Source: Lentihominibacter hominis (GTDB taxonomy: Bacteria; Bacillota; Clostridia; Peptostreptococcales; Anaerovoracaceae). From it: DNA of 64,000 nucleotides. The notes beneath the pieces were generated by a model that had not been told where the DNA came from, searched no databases, and was given only the letters and a program-made list of their open reading frames with translations. The stretch spans positions 372,001 to 436,000 of the forward strand of contig NZ_JACRTA010000003.1 of assembly GCF_014385065.1 (NCBI RefSeq). Direction: 5' to 3'. A program made the translations under genes and the position numbers. Shown one piece after another: positions 42,655 through 53,214 of this stretch; the stretch's first letter is position 1; each line of letters starts with the position of its first letter.

Positions 42655-44289
42655 CTACCACAACCTGAGTTTATCGCATATGGAAACTAATTTTCTTCCC
42701 ATTGAAATATTCATCATTTCTTCTCTGAGGATAGTTTTTGTCCTTAATACCATAAGTCCATAAACCACTACTCCAACCAATATGGCTACTAACGTAGACA
42801 ACCCGTTGCTTGATGTTACTGCATACAGCCCTTTATATCCCAATACAACTATCACACCCATAACAACGGCGGATATCAAAGGTTTTAAAACAGTCAGACT
42901 CAAAGAGAATCTCACTCCGCTGTACTTCTTCACAGCTATGAGATCCAATATCATAGCTATCAAATAGGCTGCTGCAGAGCCTATTGCCGCACCTTTGACA
43001 TTTACAGACGGAACTGCAGTCAGCGTCCACGTAACGATAAATTTTACGACTACTCCAATAAAAAGGTTTATAACAGGTAAATGTTGTTTTCCTATTCCCT
43101 GAAGAGCACCTGTCATAGTTGTTATTATAGCCAAAAATACGAAGCCTATCGAAAATATTTGCAAACATGGCGCTGCTCCCACAGCACTTGCCTTTTGTGA
43201 TGAATAAAGCAATGTAAGAATAGGTTCTGAAAGAACAAACATTCCTATAGCCGCAGGAAAAGCTATAATGGTAGTCATTCTGAGCCCCAATGAGATGTGG
43301 CTATGAAGCTCCTTTTTATTGCCAACTCTGTTTGCGGCGGAAACCATCGGCACCAGACTCATTACTATAGCTGTCATAAATACCTGAGGGAACTGTGTTA
43401 TAGGTGAAGCAAACCCAGTAAGCTGCCCATAAAGGCTCTCTGCGGCAACTTCATCCCATCCAGATGACAAAAGCCGTGTCTGTACTATTCCCGCATCTAT
43501 AAGATTTACTATTGGCATTATAGCCGCACCTATGGTGATAGGAATTGCTATAACAGCAATCTTTTTCAAAATAGCTCTCGCAGACTCTCTCTCAGTCGTC
43601 CTGTCATTTCTTATCCTTCTTTTTATATTCTTTCTTGAAATCACATAGACAATCAACATTACAGCAAGACCTCCTATAGATCCTGCAGAGGCTCCGAAAC
43701 ATCCTCCCGCAGCGCCTCTCTGTTCAGGAGTGAACCCAAGCATTCCATACTCGCTACCCATAAGAATCCAAGCCAAAGCTAAACCGAAACATACTCTGAA
43801 AGTCTGTTCCGCTACTTCTGATATGGCTGTAGGAGCCATTTCCTGCATTCCTTGAAAGTATCCTCTGTAAGATGACATTATAGGAACAAGAAGCAGAGCT
43901 ACAGAAGTTGCTCTCATAGACAGTGCTGATCCGGGAATATTTATAAGATCAGCTATCAGATCGCTGAAAAAGAACAGTATAAGAAATCCTATAATTCCCA
44001 TTATCATCATCAGTGCTCTCGATAATCTGAATACACGTTCAGCTTCTCTGAACTGTCCGACTGCGTACCGTTCAGACACCATCTTCGAAATAGCCACAGG
44101 AAGCCCTGCCGTAGCAAATACCAACAGAAAACTGTATAATGAATAAGCCGGAGAATAATTGGCCATTCCCACAGAACCAATGAAGTTAGCTAATGGTATT
44201 CTGAAAACAGCGCCCAGTATCTTAACCACAATTCCCGCAACAGCCATAACTGCTGCGCCTCTTAATAACGATTTTTTAGTCATAATCAA
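42655..44289 (-). CDS. SpoVB/MurJ-family polysaccharide flippase
   Basis: The 544-residue protein has about 14 membrane helices of the MOP/MATE-like flippase superfamily. It starts LLRGAAVMAVAGIVVKILGAVFRIPLANFIG, typical of SpoVB-type proteins, and includes RALMMIMGIIGFLI and a conserved AINRVG-type SAANRVG. Members move undecaprenyl-linked precursors across the membrane; SpoVB acts in the spore cortex, MurJ in lipid II. Firmicutes have several paralogues, so I do not assign the exact one. The spoVT gene and HU nearby match the spoVT-spoVB-mazG-HU order, but mazG is absent here. It overlaps the mtaD-like gene by 4 nt. Confidence 0.88.
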   Translation of the reverse strand: MIMTKKSLLRGAAVMAVAGIVVKILGAVFRIPLANFIGSVGMANYSPAYSLYSFLLVFATAGLPVAISKMVSERYAVGQFREAERVFRLSRALMMIMGIIGFLILFFFSDLIADLINIPGSALSMRATSVALLLVPIMSSYRGYFQGMQEMAPTAISEVAEQTFRVCFGLALAWILMGSEYGMLGFTPEQRGAAGGCFGASAGSIGGLAVMLIVYVISRKNIKRRIRNDRTTERESARAILKKIAVIAIPITIGAAIMPIVNLIDAGIVQTRLLSSGWDEVAAESLYGQLTGFASPITQFPQVFMTAIVMSLVPMVSAANRVGNKKELHSHISLGLRMTTIIAFPAAIGMFVLSEPILTLLYSSQKASAVGAAPCLQIFSIGFVFLAIITTMTGALQGIGKQHLPVINLFIGVVVKFIVTWTLTAVPSVNVKGAAIGSAAAYLIAMILDLIAVKKYSGVRFSLSLTVLKPLISAVVMGVIVVLGYKGLYAVTSSNGLSTLVAILVGVVVYGLMVLRTKTILREEMMNISMGRKLVSICDKLRLW

Positions 44290-45575
44290 AGCCTTTCAAG
44301 TATTCTTTCAGTTGCTTTTTCAACCTGAGATATGGTTTTCTCTATATCTATCGTACTGTATTCACCTTTTTCATACAATACTTTACCGTCTACTAATGTC
44401 ATGATGACATCACTTCCTGAATTAGAATATACCAAATTGTTGATGAGATTGTGAACAGGATGCATATTAGGCCCGGAAATATCGACAACAATAAGATCTG
44501 CCTTGTTTCCAAGCTTCAAAGCTCCGCTGTCCATTCTTCCCTGAGCCCGGGCCCCTCCTAAAGTTGCAGCTTTCAAAGCATCTTCGGCAGTAACTGCGGT
44601 AGGATCATTTGATATTGTCTTACATCCTATTGCCATAGTCTTTATCTCTTCCATAAAATTCAGACTGTTATTACTGGCAACACTATCTGTTCCTATAGCA
44701 AGATTTATTCCCTTATCTATAACTTTCTGTACATTACATATGCCGCTGGCCAGTTTCATGTTACTTACAGGATTAGTGGCCACTGTAACACCTTTTTTTC
44801 TGAATATATCAAGATCATCATCATCTGAATAAACACAATGCGCGGCTACTGCAGGCACATTAAATATTCCCATCTTCTCAAGATACGCCGCTGGCGTCAT
44901 ACCATGACGTTTTATACATTCTTCATGCTCAATCTTAGTCTCAGATACATGCACCTGCATATTGACATTCTGCAAAGATCCGGCATAATCAGCCAGCGCC
45001 GCAGCAGTATCAGGGTTAGATGTATACTCAGCATGGAGACTCATATCCACCTTTATTCTTCCATCAGCAGCATTATTAAAATCCCTGAAAAAGCGTTTCA
45101 TCTCTTCAAAGCTTTCAAGCTCATTTACACTAATACCTGCCGGATTAGCTATTGAACGAGATATATTATTTTTTGTCTGACTGTCCATCACAGCCTTCGC
45201 CATATCATCGCAGAAATAATACATATCGCTTGTAGAAACTATTCCGAATCTGAGGGATTCAGCCATAGCAAGCATTGTTCCCCAATATACGGCCTCTCCG
45301 TAAAGCTTATCTTCAAAAGGAAATATTTTCTTTGTCAACCAATCCTGCAAAATCATATTCTCCCCATACCCTCGCATAAGCGTCATTGGAGAATGTGCAT
45401 GAGCATTAAAAAAGCCGCTCATAAGAAGTTTTCCTTTTCCATCCACCTCACGCCCGTGATATTCCTGCGGTGGCTCACTTCCAATATACGATATTCTATC
45501 TTCTGTTATTAACACATATCGGTTTTTTTCTATCTTTAATTTCTCATTCAATACAGTAATATTATTGAATAACAT
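44286..45575 (-). CDS. Amidohydrolase, SsnA/MtaD (TrzN-like) family deaminase
   Basis: The 429-residue protein has a metallo-dependent hydrolase core: the metal motif GFFNAHAHSPMTLMRG, SLHAEYTSNPDT, MQVHVSETKIEH, AHCVYSDDDD, and LAIGTDSVASNNSLNFMEEI. It is typical of 5-methylthioadenosine/S-adenosylhomocysteine deaminases (MtaD) and guanine or chlorohydrolase relatives. They deaminate purine thioethers in the methionine-salvage route. The exact substrate is not certain. Stop overlaps the flippase start by 4 nt and it starts 20 nt after cls, so a three-gene operon is likely. Confidence 0.85.
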   Translation of the reverse strand: MLFNNITVLNEKLKIEKNRYVLITEDRISYIGSEPPQEYHGREVDGKGKLLMSGFFNAHAHSPMTLMRGYGENMILQDWLTKKIFPFEDKLYGEAVYWGTMLAMAESLRFGIVSTSDMYYFCDDMAKAVMDSQTKNNISRSIANPAGISVNELESFEEMKRFFRDFNNAADGRIKVDMSLHAEYTSNPDTAAALADYAGSLQNVNMQVHVSETKIEHEECIKRHGMTPAAYLEKMGIFNVPAVAAHCVYSDDDDLDIFRKKGVTVATNPVSNMKLASGICNVQKVIDKGINLAIGTDSVASNNSLNFMEEIKTMAIGCKTISNDPTAVTAEDALKAATLGGARAQGRMDSGALKLGNKADLIVVDISGPNMHPVHNLINNLVYSNSGSDVIMTLVDGKVLYEKGEYSTIDIEKTISQVEKATERILERL

Positions 45576-45595
45576 AACTGATATTCCTTTCCTGT

Positions 45596-47146
45596 TTACA
45601 TAAGCGGCGCAACTAATCTTAAAGCCCGTCCCAATATTTTATAAAACAAATTATATTCTCTGCAGTTTTGAGGAGATATCCTTTCACATTTTTCTAATGT
45701 CACCTGAAAATCAGCCTCTATATCTCTTATCACCGGATTTCTCCAAATATATGCCGCACATTCAAAATGAAGATAAAGACTTCTGAAATCAAGATTTATC
45801 GTACCTACTACACCCTTCTCATCATCACTTGTAAAAACTTTAGCATGAACAAATCCCGGCGTATACTCATATATTTCCACACCCTCTGCAATCAATTCCA
45901 TATAATGAGTCCTTGCAAGCCAGTATGCGTATTTTTTATCCGGTATATGAGGAAGAACTATCTTCACATCTACCCCTCTCTGGGCAGCAAATATTATAGC
46001 GTTTAACAATTCCTCATCAAGAATCAGATACGGTGTCATGATATGCACATAATCCTTTGCTGTATTCAATATATCCAGATAAACCTTCTCTCCCACCTCT
46101 TCGTTATCAAAAGGGCTGTCACCATAAGGAACTATATATCCCCCGTTTCTCATAGAAGGTTCCAAACGATCATTTCCCATATACATATATCGCCCGTAAT
46201 TCTCACATTCAGTCTCTGTTATATTCCACATCTGCAGGAACATAAGAGTAAAATTATTGACCGCTTTGCCCTTCACCATAATAGCAGTATCTTTCCAGTG
46301 ACCGAAACGCACTTTTTCATTTATATATTCATCTGCCAGATTTATCCCGCCTGTGAAGGCTGTATGACCATCTATTACCAATATTTTTCTATGATCTCTG
46401 TTATTCTGATGAGTAGTAAGAAACGGCATCATCGGCGAGAAAATCTTACATTTTATTCCCAGCGCTTCCATCCTTTTATTATAATTCTTGGGTAACAGCG
46501 ATAACGTACAGGTACCGTCATACATAAATCTTACTTCTACACCTTCTCGAACTTTACGTGTTAAAATCTCTAAAACAGTGTTCCACATATGACCGCGCTC
46601 TACGATAAAATACTCAAGAAAAATAAAGTCTTTTGCTCTCTCCAGCTGATATATCATCTCTTTAAACTTATCCTCTCCCAAAGGAAAATATTTTACACTC
46701 GCATTGCCATATGCCGGATAATTCCCTTTATCATGTATATATCTCAGCAAGCCCGCTTCCGGCTTTGATGTCTCATACACTCTCTCCAACACCGCCGCAT
46801 CAGGACTCAGAAAAACTTTCTCTTCCTCTATCAGCTCGCGTACACGTCTGGAAATAAATCTCGTGCCCGGCTGAAGTTTAGTATATATATAAAAAGCAAC
46901 TCCCACTATTGGTACTACCAATATAAAAATTATCCACATCAGCTTAAAACTGCTATTCTGTTTTACATTCAAAATATACATTAATATCATAACAGCTAAA
47001 AAGCCTGACATATAGTTCAGCATCAACACTTGTCTGCCGAGTATAACGAACCCGCCAAAAAGTACCAATGCCTGTATGAAAAGCAACAATACCAACATTG
47101 TTGTCCGCCCGAATACGATTTTCCACAAGCCTCTCAATTTACGCAT
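45596..47146 (-). CDS. cls: Cardiolipin synthase
   Basis: The 516-residue protein has two N-terminal membrane helices (residues ~13-65 region), then two phospholipase-D repeats with HKD motifs: HRDHRKILVIDG with HxK-x4-D, and HAKVFTSDDEKG, each followed by TGGINLADE or TINLDFRS. It condenses two phosphatidylglycerols, or PG and PE, to cardiolipin at the membrane. It is divergent from spoVT. The length matches Firmicutes ClsA/ClsB. It begins the operon cls-mtaD-spoVB. Confidence 0.94.
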   Translation of the reverse strand: MRKLRGLWKIVFGRTTMLVLLLFIQALVLFGGFVILGRQVLMLNYMSGFLAVMILMYILNVKQNSSFKLMWIIFILVVPIVGVAFYIYTKLQPGTRFISRRVRELIEEEKVFLSPDAAVLERVYETSKPEAGLLRYIHDKGNYPAYGNASVKYFPLGEDKFKEMIYQLERAKDFIFLEYFIVERGHMWNTVLEILTRKVREGVEVRFMYDGTCTLSLLPKNYNKRMEALGIKCKIFSPMMPFLTTHQNNRDHRKILVIDGHTAFTGGINLADEYINEKVRFGHWKDTAIMVKGKAVNNFTLMFLQMWNITETECENYGRYMYMGNDRLEPSMRNGGYIVPYGDSPFDNEEVGEKVYLDILNTAKDYVHIMTPYLILDEELLNAIIFAAQRGVDVKIVLPHIPDKKYAYWLARTHYMELIAEGVEIYEYTPGFVHAKVFTSDDEKGVVGTINLDFRSLYLHFECAAYIWRNPVIRDIEADFQVTLEKCERISPQNCREYNLFYKILGRALRLVAPLM

Positions 47147-47310
47147 AAATTTCCTGATTTCTCCTATTTTTTATCTAAAACATATTCTCAAAAAAACACA
47201 GCTATTAAAATGTTACTTCATGAAACACTAAAAGTCAAAGACTTTCACATGTATATTTAACCAACTTTTACAAACAATATCCTTATAGAAAACATATTGG
47301 AGGAAATTAA

Positions 47311-47802
47311 ATGAAAGCAACCGGAATAGTAAGAAGAATAGATGATCTGGGAAGAGTAGTCGTTCCAAAGGAAATAAGAAAAATACTCAGAATACGCGAA
47401 GGTGATCCTCTTGAGATCTACACCGGCACTACAGGAGAAGTGATTTTAAAGAAATATTCTCCCATCAGTGAACTGGGACAGATCGCGGAAGGCTTCGCAG
47501 AATCTGCTGCTTCTGTTTTAGGACTTCCTGTTTTGGTCTCTGATACAGATCGTTTTGTAGCCGTTTCAGGACTGAAGCAAAAGGACTATATAAACAAAGC
47601 TATCGATGAAGATCTGGACGATATAATACAGAAAAAAAGCAAATATGAAACCAATACAAAGGTAGTGATCCCGATACTGTCAAACGGTGATCCTATCGGA
47701 TCGGTTACTATCCTTCCGCCTGAAGGCAAAGTTCTAAGTGATCTTGAGATAAAAACTGCCGAGCTTGGCGCAGGCTTTCTTGCAAAACAAATGGAGAACT
47801 GA
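47311..47802 (+). CDS. spoVT: Stage V sporulation protein T (SpoVT)
   Basis: The 163-residue protein has an AbrB-type DNA-binding domain at the N-terminus (MKATGIVRRIDDLGRVVVPKEIRKILRIREGDPLEIY) and a C-terminal GAF-like domain (VLVSDTDRFVAVSG and VTILPPEGK), the layout of SpoVT and unlike short AbrB. SpoVT regulates forespore genes under sigma G in Bacillus. A TTGGAGG site precedes the start. No clear sigma-G promoter was found; a weak TGTATA...AATA pair is seen upstream. It is a single plus-strand gene. Confidence 0.95.
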   Translation: MKATGIVRRIDDLGRVVVPKEIRKILRIREGDPLEIYTGTTGEVILKKYSPISELGQIAEGFAESAASVLGLPVLVSDTDRFVAVSGLKQKDYINKAIDEDLDDIIQKKSKYETNTKVVIPILSNGDPIGSVTILPPEGKVLSDLEIKTAELGAGFLAKQMEN

Positions 47803-47825
47803 TATAAAAAACACATTCAGTTAAA

Positions 47826-47868
47826 AACGGGGCTTACGCAGTTTCAGATCTTACTGCGAAGCCCCGTT
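47826..47868. terminator. Terminator between spoVT and hpt, both directions
   Basis: A long stem with AACGGGGCTT (47826-47835) paired to AAGCCCCGTT (47859-47868), and an inner GCAGT/ACTGC. It is strong and symmetric, between convergent genes. Confidence 0.8.
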
Positions 47869-47886
47869 CGTACATTCTATAAAAAA

Positions 47887-48414
47887 CTATTCTTCAAGAT
47901 AAGATATATACGGAAGATTCCTGTATTTTTGATCATAATCCAGACCATATCCTACAATAAATCTATCATCTACTGTAAAACCTATGTAATCAACATCTAT
48001 CTCAACTCGTCTCCCCTCGGGTTTATCCAGCAGTGTACATATTTTTACTGTCTTGGCATCACGGTTTTCAAAATATCCTTTTAAATAGTTAAGTGTAGTT
48101 CCCGAATCGACAATATCTTCTATTATTATCACATTCTTGCCTTCTATATCAGTGTCCAGATCCTTGTTGATCTTAACGATTCCCGATGATTTGGTTGATG
48201 ATCCGTAACTGCTGACAGACATAAAATCTATAACCATATCCAAATCAACATTTTTCATTATATCTACCATCCACATGACAGCACCTCTCAGTATTCCTAC
48301 CAAAACAATCTGCTGTCCGCAGAAATCTTTTTCTATCTCTCTCGCTATTTCTGCCGCTCTTTTACTGATCTGTTCCTGCGTTATCATAACATTCCCTACA
48401 GTATCATTTGACAT
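47887..48414 (-). CDS. hpt: Hypoxanthine phosphoribosyltransferase
   Basis: The 175-residue enzyme has VLVGILRGAVMWMVDIM, the PRPP-binding VIIIEDIVDSGTTLNYL and YIGFTVDDRFIVGYGLDYDQKYRNLP, the Hpt pattern. It salvages hypoxanthine or guanine to IMP or GMP. The ATG at 48414 has GGAG upstream; a second ATG lies nine codons later. The start overlaps the end of the DUF1232 gene by 11 nt. Confidence 0.95.
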   Translation of the reverse strand: MSNDTVGNVMITQEQISKRAAEIAREIEKDFCGQQIVLVGILRGAVMWMVDIMKNVDLDMVIDFMSVSSYGSSTKSSGIVKINKDLDTDIEGKNVIIIEDIVDSGTTLNYLKGYFENRDAKTVKICTLLDKPEGRRVEIDVDYIGFTVDDRFIVGYGLDYDQKYRNLPYISYLEE

Positions 48415-48763
48415 CTGAATTATCTCCTTTATGTTTCTCCGCTTTGCCTTCGTTTACTTCATATTCTACATCATCAACAAATGTTTTTCCACGATATTTT
48501 TTTGACAGATCCTTTGATTTTCCTCCAAGCCAGTATTTATCAAGTTCACTTCTAAGATACCACAGTATGAATATCCAAAGAGCCAGATCGTCCACCCATG
48601 CTATGGGAAACAGTACGATAGGTATCAGATCTATAGGCAGAAATAAATATATTATCCCGAAAACTATCAAAGCTTTTTTTCTCTTTGGCACGGATTTATC
48701 AGCCATCATGAATTTAATAGCTTTTATCCTTTTAATAAGCACTCTGATTCCAAAATAATGCAT
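48404..48763 (-). CDS. YkvA/DUF1232 family membrane protein
   Basis: The 119-residue protein has the DUF1232 core: a predicted helix with VPKRKKALIVFGIIYLFLPIDLIPIVLFPIAWVDDLALWIFILWYLRSELDKY. The conserved P-x-D-x-I-P then D is visible. Function is unknown; members are found in many Firmicutes. The frame extends upstream past the engB stop, but the ATG at 48763 has the GGGGGAG-like site and starts MHYFGIRV. It is between engB and hpt, and overlaps both ends. Confidence 0.8.
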   Translation of the reverse strand: MHYFGIRVLIKRIKAIKFMMADKSVPKRKKALIVFGIIYLFLPIDLIPIVLFPIAWVDDLALWIFILWYLRSELDKYWLGGKSKDLSKKYRGKTFVDDVEYEVNEGKAEKHKGDNSDVK

Positions 48764-48770
48764 CTGCCGC

Positions 48771-49358
48771 CTACTCCCCCAAAACACTTTCCAGCTCGTC
48801 AAGCAATTCCTGATATCCCGTCTTCTTAAGAGCTGATACCGGTATAACTTTATCTTCCGAGGACAACTTTAATGTCTGTCTTATAATCTTTATATGTTTC
48901 ATTGTCTGATTTCTCGAAATCTTGTCAGCTTTAGTCGCAACGACCAATCCATCCAGTCCATAATATTTGAGATATTCATACATTTCCACATCCTGTTTCG
49001 ACGGAGCATGTCTTATATCTACAAGCTGTACAACTTTTACAAGATTTTCTCTTCCCGCAAGATACATTTCCATCATATCTCCCCAGTTCTGCGAAACAGA
49101 CTTAGAAACTTTAGCGTATCCATAGCCCGGAAGATCCACTATCCTGAATTCATCATTTATCAGATAAAAATTTATGGTTCTTGTCTTTCCCGGATTTCCG
49201 CTGACGCGAGCAAGATTGCGCCGTTTTGTCAGCAGGTTGAGCAGAGAGGATTTGCCTACGTTAGATCTACCGGCAAAGGCAATCTCTTTCAGATTGCCTT
49301 CCGGATACTGCTGCGGCTTGACTGCAATGGTTTCTATATCAGCCTTTTTTATTATCAT
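48771..49358 (-). CDS. engB: GTP-binding protein EngB (YsxC)
   Basis: The 195-residue GTPase has G1 GRSNVGKSSL, G2/G3 region TRTINFYLI and VDLPGYGYAKV, and G4 ATKADKI, in the EngB order. It is needed for assembly of the 50S subunit. The start overlaps lon by 20 nt, the normal lon-engB arrangement in Firmicutes. Its ribosome binding site is inside the end of lon. Confidence 0.96.
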   Translation of the reverse strand: MIIKKADIETIAVKPQQYPEGNLKEIAFAGRSNVGKSSLLNLLTKRRNLARVSGNPGKTRTINFYLINDEFRIVDLPGYGYAKVSKSVSQNWGDMMEMYLAGRENLVKVVQLVDIRHAPSKQDVEMYEYLKYYGLDGLVVATKADKISRNQTMKHIKIIRQTLKLSSEDKVIPVSALKKTGYQELLDELESVLGE

Positions 49359-51756
49359 CCTTTTTATCCTTTACGAGAACTTCTTTCAAAGCGTCATTAA
49401 CATCTTTAAGAAGAACAAATTCCATATCATTTCTCACTACTTCAGGGATATCCTGAATATCAACATCATTATCCTTAGGGAGAAGTACTTTTCTTATGCC
49501 GGCTCGGTGCGCTGCCATAACTTTTTCTCTTATGCCTCCTACAGGAAGAACCTTTCCTCTGAGGGTTATCTCTCCTGTCATAGCCACATCTTTCCTTACC
49601 GGTATACCGGTCAATGTAGAAATAATAGCAGTACACATTGTCACACCTGCTGACGGACCATCTTTAGGAATAGCTCCCTCAGGGATATGAATATGCAAAT
49701 CGTATTTTTTGTAAAAGTCCTCATCAATCCCCAGTTTCTTACACATGGATCTTATATAGCTGACACCTGCTTTGGCAGATTCCTGCATAACATCTCCCAT
49801 CTGTCCTGTCAGCACAAGTTTCCCTGTTCCCGGAACAGCAGTGGTTTCGATAAAAAGAGTATCTCCGCCGACTATGGTCCATGCCAGTCCTGTAGTTACG
49901 CCGACTTCCTTTTCTCCCTTGATCATATCAAACCGATACTTTTTCTTACCCAGCATATCTTCAACTTTCTTGCCTGTTATACTGACTTTCTTCGTATCTC
50001 CAGAAACAACATTCTTAGCCACTTTCCTGCAAAGATTGCCTATCTCTCGCTCTAAATTTCTTACTCCTGATTCTCTGGTGTAATAATTTATAAGTGTCCT
50101 TATTCCCTTTTCCGTAAATGATATATTACTTCTTGTTAACCCATTTTCTTTCATCTGCTTAGGAACCAAATATTTCTCAGCAATATTGAGTTTGTCTTCT
50201 TCAGTATATCCGCTTACTTCTATGACTTCCATCCTGTCAAGAAGTGGCCTCGGTATAGTGCTGGTTGTATTAGCTGTTGTGACAAACATAACCTTCGACA
50301 AGTCAAAAGGCACTTCAAGATAATGATCTGTAAAATCTTTATTCTGCTCCGGATCCAATACTTCGAGCAAGGCTGATGCCGGATCACCTTTGTAGTCGGC
50401 TCCTATCTTGTCCACTTCATCAAAAAGAAAAACAGGATTCTTTGTTCCAACATCCTTTATTGAACTTATTATCCTTCCCGGTATCGCTCCTATATACGTC
50501 CTTCTATGACCTCTGATCTCAGCCTCATCTCTCACGCCTCCCAGAGACATCCTTACAAATTCTCTTCCTATAGATCTCGCAATACTTCTTGCGATAGAAG
50601 TCTTGCCTACTCCCGGAGGCCCAACCAGACAGAGAATAGGTCCTTTAAGACCATCCGAAAGCTGCATTACAGCCAGATATTCAAGTACTCGCTCTTTAAC
50701 CTTATCCAGTCCGTAATGATCTTCATTCAGAATATCCTCTGCTTTTTTCAGATCTATATTATCCTTGCTTTCTTTGTTCCATGGAAGAGCAAGAATAGTC
50801 TCGATATAATTCCTGCTTACATTAGCCTCGGCAGATGACGACTGCATCTTTGAAAACCTGTTTATTTCTTTTGCAATCTTTTCCTTTGTCTTTTCCTCAA
50901 GCTCCAGTGCCTCAAGCTGCTCTGTGAAACCTGCCACCTCATCCTCTACATCCTCGGCAACGCCCAGTTCTTCCTGGATAGCTCTCATCTGTTCCCTCAG
51001 ATAATACTCTCTCTGGTTCTTATTTATCTGAGATTTAACTTTACTTGAAATGTCCTGTTCTATATTAAGGATCTCGATTTCCTTTATCAAAATAGAGTTA
51101 AGCTTTTCAAGTCTTTCCTTAGGATCCAATGTCTCAAGCAACTGCTGTTTATCTTCCAGCTTTATCTCCAGATGGGATGCAATCATATCAGCCATCCTTC
51201 CCGGATCTTCGATAGTCACTACTGTGGCAAATATTTCAGGAGCCAAGTTTTTATTAATATTTATATATTCATCAAAATTGGAAAGAACCGTTCTCATTAA
51301 AGCTTCTGCCTCAGTATCCTCAGCAGAATATACCGGCTCTTCGATCTTTTTTATTTTACATTTAAAATAAGGATCCTCGAACATTACTTCCTCGATAGCT
51401 CCTCTGCATACGCCTTCCACCAAAACTCTTATAGAATCTCCGGGAAGTTTAAGCATCTGCTTTATTTTTCCAACAGTACCTATATGATAAAAATCTTCCG
51501 GTACAGGCAAATCAGTATTGTCATCTTTCTGTGACGCCAGAAAGATATGCTGATTTAGCACCATTGCCTTTTCAAGCGCATTTATGGATTTTTCTCTGCC
51601 TATATCAAAATGAAGCACCATATTAGGGAATATCGATAATCCCCTCAGCGGAATCATAGGCAGTTCCATGACACTATCGTCTAAAACATCGCTATCTATC
51701 TGCTCCGCATTTTTCTCCGCATTCAGATCAATATTTTCTTTATTATTCTCTTCCAT
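49339..51756 (-). CDS. lon: ATP-dependent Lon protease
   Basis: The 805-residue protease has an N-terminal LON substrate domain ([21 protein letters not shown]), Walker [10 protein letters not shown] with Walker [11 protein letters not shown], a sensor region and the C-terminal catalytic Ser-Lys site in [10 protein letters not shown]. It degrades misfolded and regulatory proteins. The frame opens at 51762 but GGAGG precedes the ATG at 51756. It lies in the block tig-clpP-clpX-lon-engB. A leader of 153 nt with competing hairpins separates it from clpX. Confidence 0.97.
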   Translation of the reverse strand: MEENNKENIDLNAEKNAEQIDSDVLDDSVMELPMIPLRGLSIFPNMVLHFDIGREKSINALEKAMVLNQHIFLASQKDDNTDLPVPEDFYHIGTVGKIKQMLKLPGDSIRVLVEGVCRGAIEEVMFEDPYFKCKIKKIEEPVYSAEDTEAEALMRTVLSNFDEYININKNLAPEIFATVVTIEDPGRMADMIASHLEIKLEDKQQLLETLDPKERLEKLNSILIKEIEILNIEQDISSKVKSQINKNQREYYLREQMRAIQEELGVAEDVEDEVAGFTEQLEALELEEKTKEKIAKEINRFSKMQSSSAEANVSRNYIETILALPWNKESKDNIDLKKAEDILNEDHYGLDKVKERVLEYLAVMQLSDGLKGPILCLVGPPGVGKTSIARSIARSIGREFVRMSLGGVRDEAEIRGHRRTYIGAIPGRIISSIKDVGTKNPVFLFDEVDKIGADYKGDPASALLEVLDPEQNKDFTDHYLEVPFDLSKVMFVTTANTTSTIPRPLLDRMEVIEVSGYTEEDKLNIAEKYLVPKQMKENGLTRSNISFTEKGIRTLINYYTRESGVRNLEREIGNLCRKVAKNVVSGDTKKVSITGKKVEDMLGKKKYRFDMIKGEKEVGVTTGLAWTIVGGDTLFIETTAVPGTGKLVLTGQMGDVMQESAKAGVSYIRSMCKKLGIDEDFYKKYDLHIHIPEGAIPKDGPSAGVTMCTAIISTLTGIPVRKDVAMTGEITLRGKVLPVGGIREKVMAAHRAGIRKVLLPKDNDVDIQDIPEVVRNDMEFVLLKDVNDALKEVLVKDKKDDNKKG

Positions 51757-51811
51757 ACACAACCTCCGTTTTTAAACAAAGTCCTATTATGCTGTTTTTC
51801 ATCGGACTATG

Positions 51812-51864
51812 CTGATATTCCCGTCTGAACGGGATAAACGAGAAATATCAGAACAATATTTCTC
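51812..51864 (-). promoter_or_regulatory. Structured leader of lon with two competing helices
   Basis: On the minus strand, GAGAAATAT pairs with ATATTTCTC (51856-51864 and 51840-51848). Alternatively CTGATATT pairs with AATATCAG (51844-51851 and 51812-51819), enclosing a CCCGT/ACGGG stem (51820-51833). The two outer helices share bases 51844-51848, so only one can form. A further stem, GGCGGCTTTTGTAAGTCGCC-like, lies upstream. No T run follows directly. Regulation is possible but unproven. Confidence 0.5.
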
Positions 51865-51908
51865 CGTTTAAAGAAGGCGACTTACAAAAGCCGCCCGTCA
51901 TTTTTCTT

Positions 51909-53198
51909 TTACGCCGTTTCTGCTGTCGCTTCCTTTGCGTTAGCGTTTTTAGGCTCTGCTAATACAAGTTCAGGATCCTTTTCCGCTTCTACGGTTTCCC
52001 TAGTTATTATACATTTCTCGACATCATCTCTTGAAGGCAGTTCATACATTATGTTGTTCATTATTTTTTCCATAATGCCTCTCAGCCCTCTGGCTCCTGT
52101 CTTGCGCTCCAAAGCCTTTTCAGCGATAGCCTCTACAGCATCATCTCTGACTTCAAGATCGACATCATCCATTGCGAACAGTTTTTTGTACTGTTTTATT
52201 AAAGCATTTTTAGGTTCTGTTATTATCTCTATAAGAGCATCCTTCGACAATTCCTTAAGAGTTACAAGAACCGGGAGTCTTCCTATAAATTCAGGAATTA
52301 ATCCATATTTCAACAGATCTTCCGGCTGAACGTGATTAAGAACATCTTTCTGCTGCATCTTATTGTTTTCGATACTGGAATTGAAACCGATAGTCTTTTC
52401 TCCTATCCTTCTCTGAACCACCTTGTCGAGTCCGTCAAATGCTCCTCCGCATATGAACAGCACATTAGTAGTATCAAACTGCAGAAAATCCTGATGCGGA
52501 TGCTTTCTTCCTCCCTGTGGAGGTACATTAGCCACAGTTCCTTCCAGTATTTTCAAAAGAGCCTGCTGGACACCTTCTCCGCTCACATCTCTTGTAATGG
52601 ACGGATTCTCCGACTTTCTCGAAATCTTATCTATTTCATCAACGTATATTATTCCACGCTGAGCTTTTTCTATGTCATAATCTGCGGCCTGAATCAGCTT
52701 TAAGAGTATATTCTCCACATCTTCACCCACATAACCGGCTTCTGTAAGAGCTGTTGCATCGGCAATGGCGAAAGGAACATTTAGTATTCTGGCAAGAGTC
52801 TGGGCAAGCAAGGTTTTGCCGGATCCCGTAGGCCCTACCATTATAATATTGCTTTTCTGTATTTCAACATCATCATCTCCATCCGGCACACAGTTTATTC
52901 TCTTGTAGTGATTGTACACCGCTACCGAAAGAGCCTTTTTCGCATCTTCCTGACCTATAACATATTCTGAAAGAATATCATATATTTCCTTAGGTTTTGG
53001 CAGTTTCTCAGGGCTACCTGTAATAGCGCTTTCTTCTCCGGAAACTCTGCTCTCTTCCGCAGCCAATATATCCTGGCACAAATCTATACACTCATTACAG
53101 ATATATACCCCTGATCCGCTTATTAATCTCTTTACCTGACTTTGAGGTTTTCCGCAGAAAGAACACCTCAATTCATTGTTTTCATCATATTTACTCAT
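51909..53198 (-). CDS. clpX: ATP-dependent Clp protease ATP-binding subunit ClpX
   Basis: The 429-residue protein has a zinc-binding N-terminus (CSFCGKPQ...CNECIDLC), Walker [13 protein letters not shown], Walker [11 protein letters not shown], the pore loop [15 protein letters not shown] [11 protein letters not shown], and IGF loop KTIGFNS that docks ClpP. It unfolds substrates and feeds ClpP. It follows clpP by 16 nt. C-terminal residues beyond ~410 are a short variable tail. Confidence 0.97.
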   Translation of the reverse strand: MSKYDENNELRCSFCGKPQSQVKRLISGSGVYICNECIDLCQDILAAEESRVSGEESAITGSPEKLPKPKEIYDILSEYVIGQEDAKKALSVAVYNHYKRINCVPDGDDDVEIQKSNIIMVGPTGSGKTLLAQTLARILNVPFAIADATALTEAGYVGEDVENILLKLIQAADYDIEKAQRGIIYVDEIDKISRKSENPSITRDVSGEGVQQALLKILEGTVANVPPQGGRKHPHQDFLQFDTTNVLFICGGAFDGLDKVVQRRIGEKTIGFNSSIENNKMQQKDVLNHVQPEDLLKYGLIPEFIGRLPVLVTLKELSKDALIEIITEPKNALIKQYKKLFAMDDVDLEVRDDAVEAIAEKALERKTGARGLRGIMEKIMNNIMYELPSRDDVEKCIITRETVEAEKDPELVLAEPKNANAKEATAETA

Positions 53199-53214
53199 AA
53201 ATGTACACCCCCGT

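Noticed and set aside
47200..47310. Sigma-G type promoter before spoVT
   Set aside because: Only a partial match to the -10 and -35 consensus was found, too weak to list as a feature.
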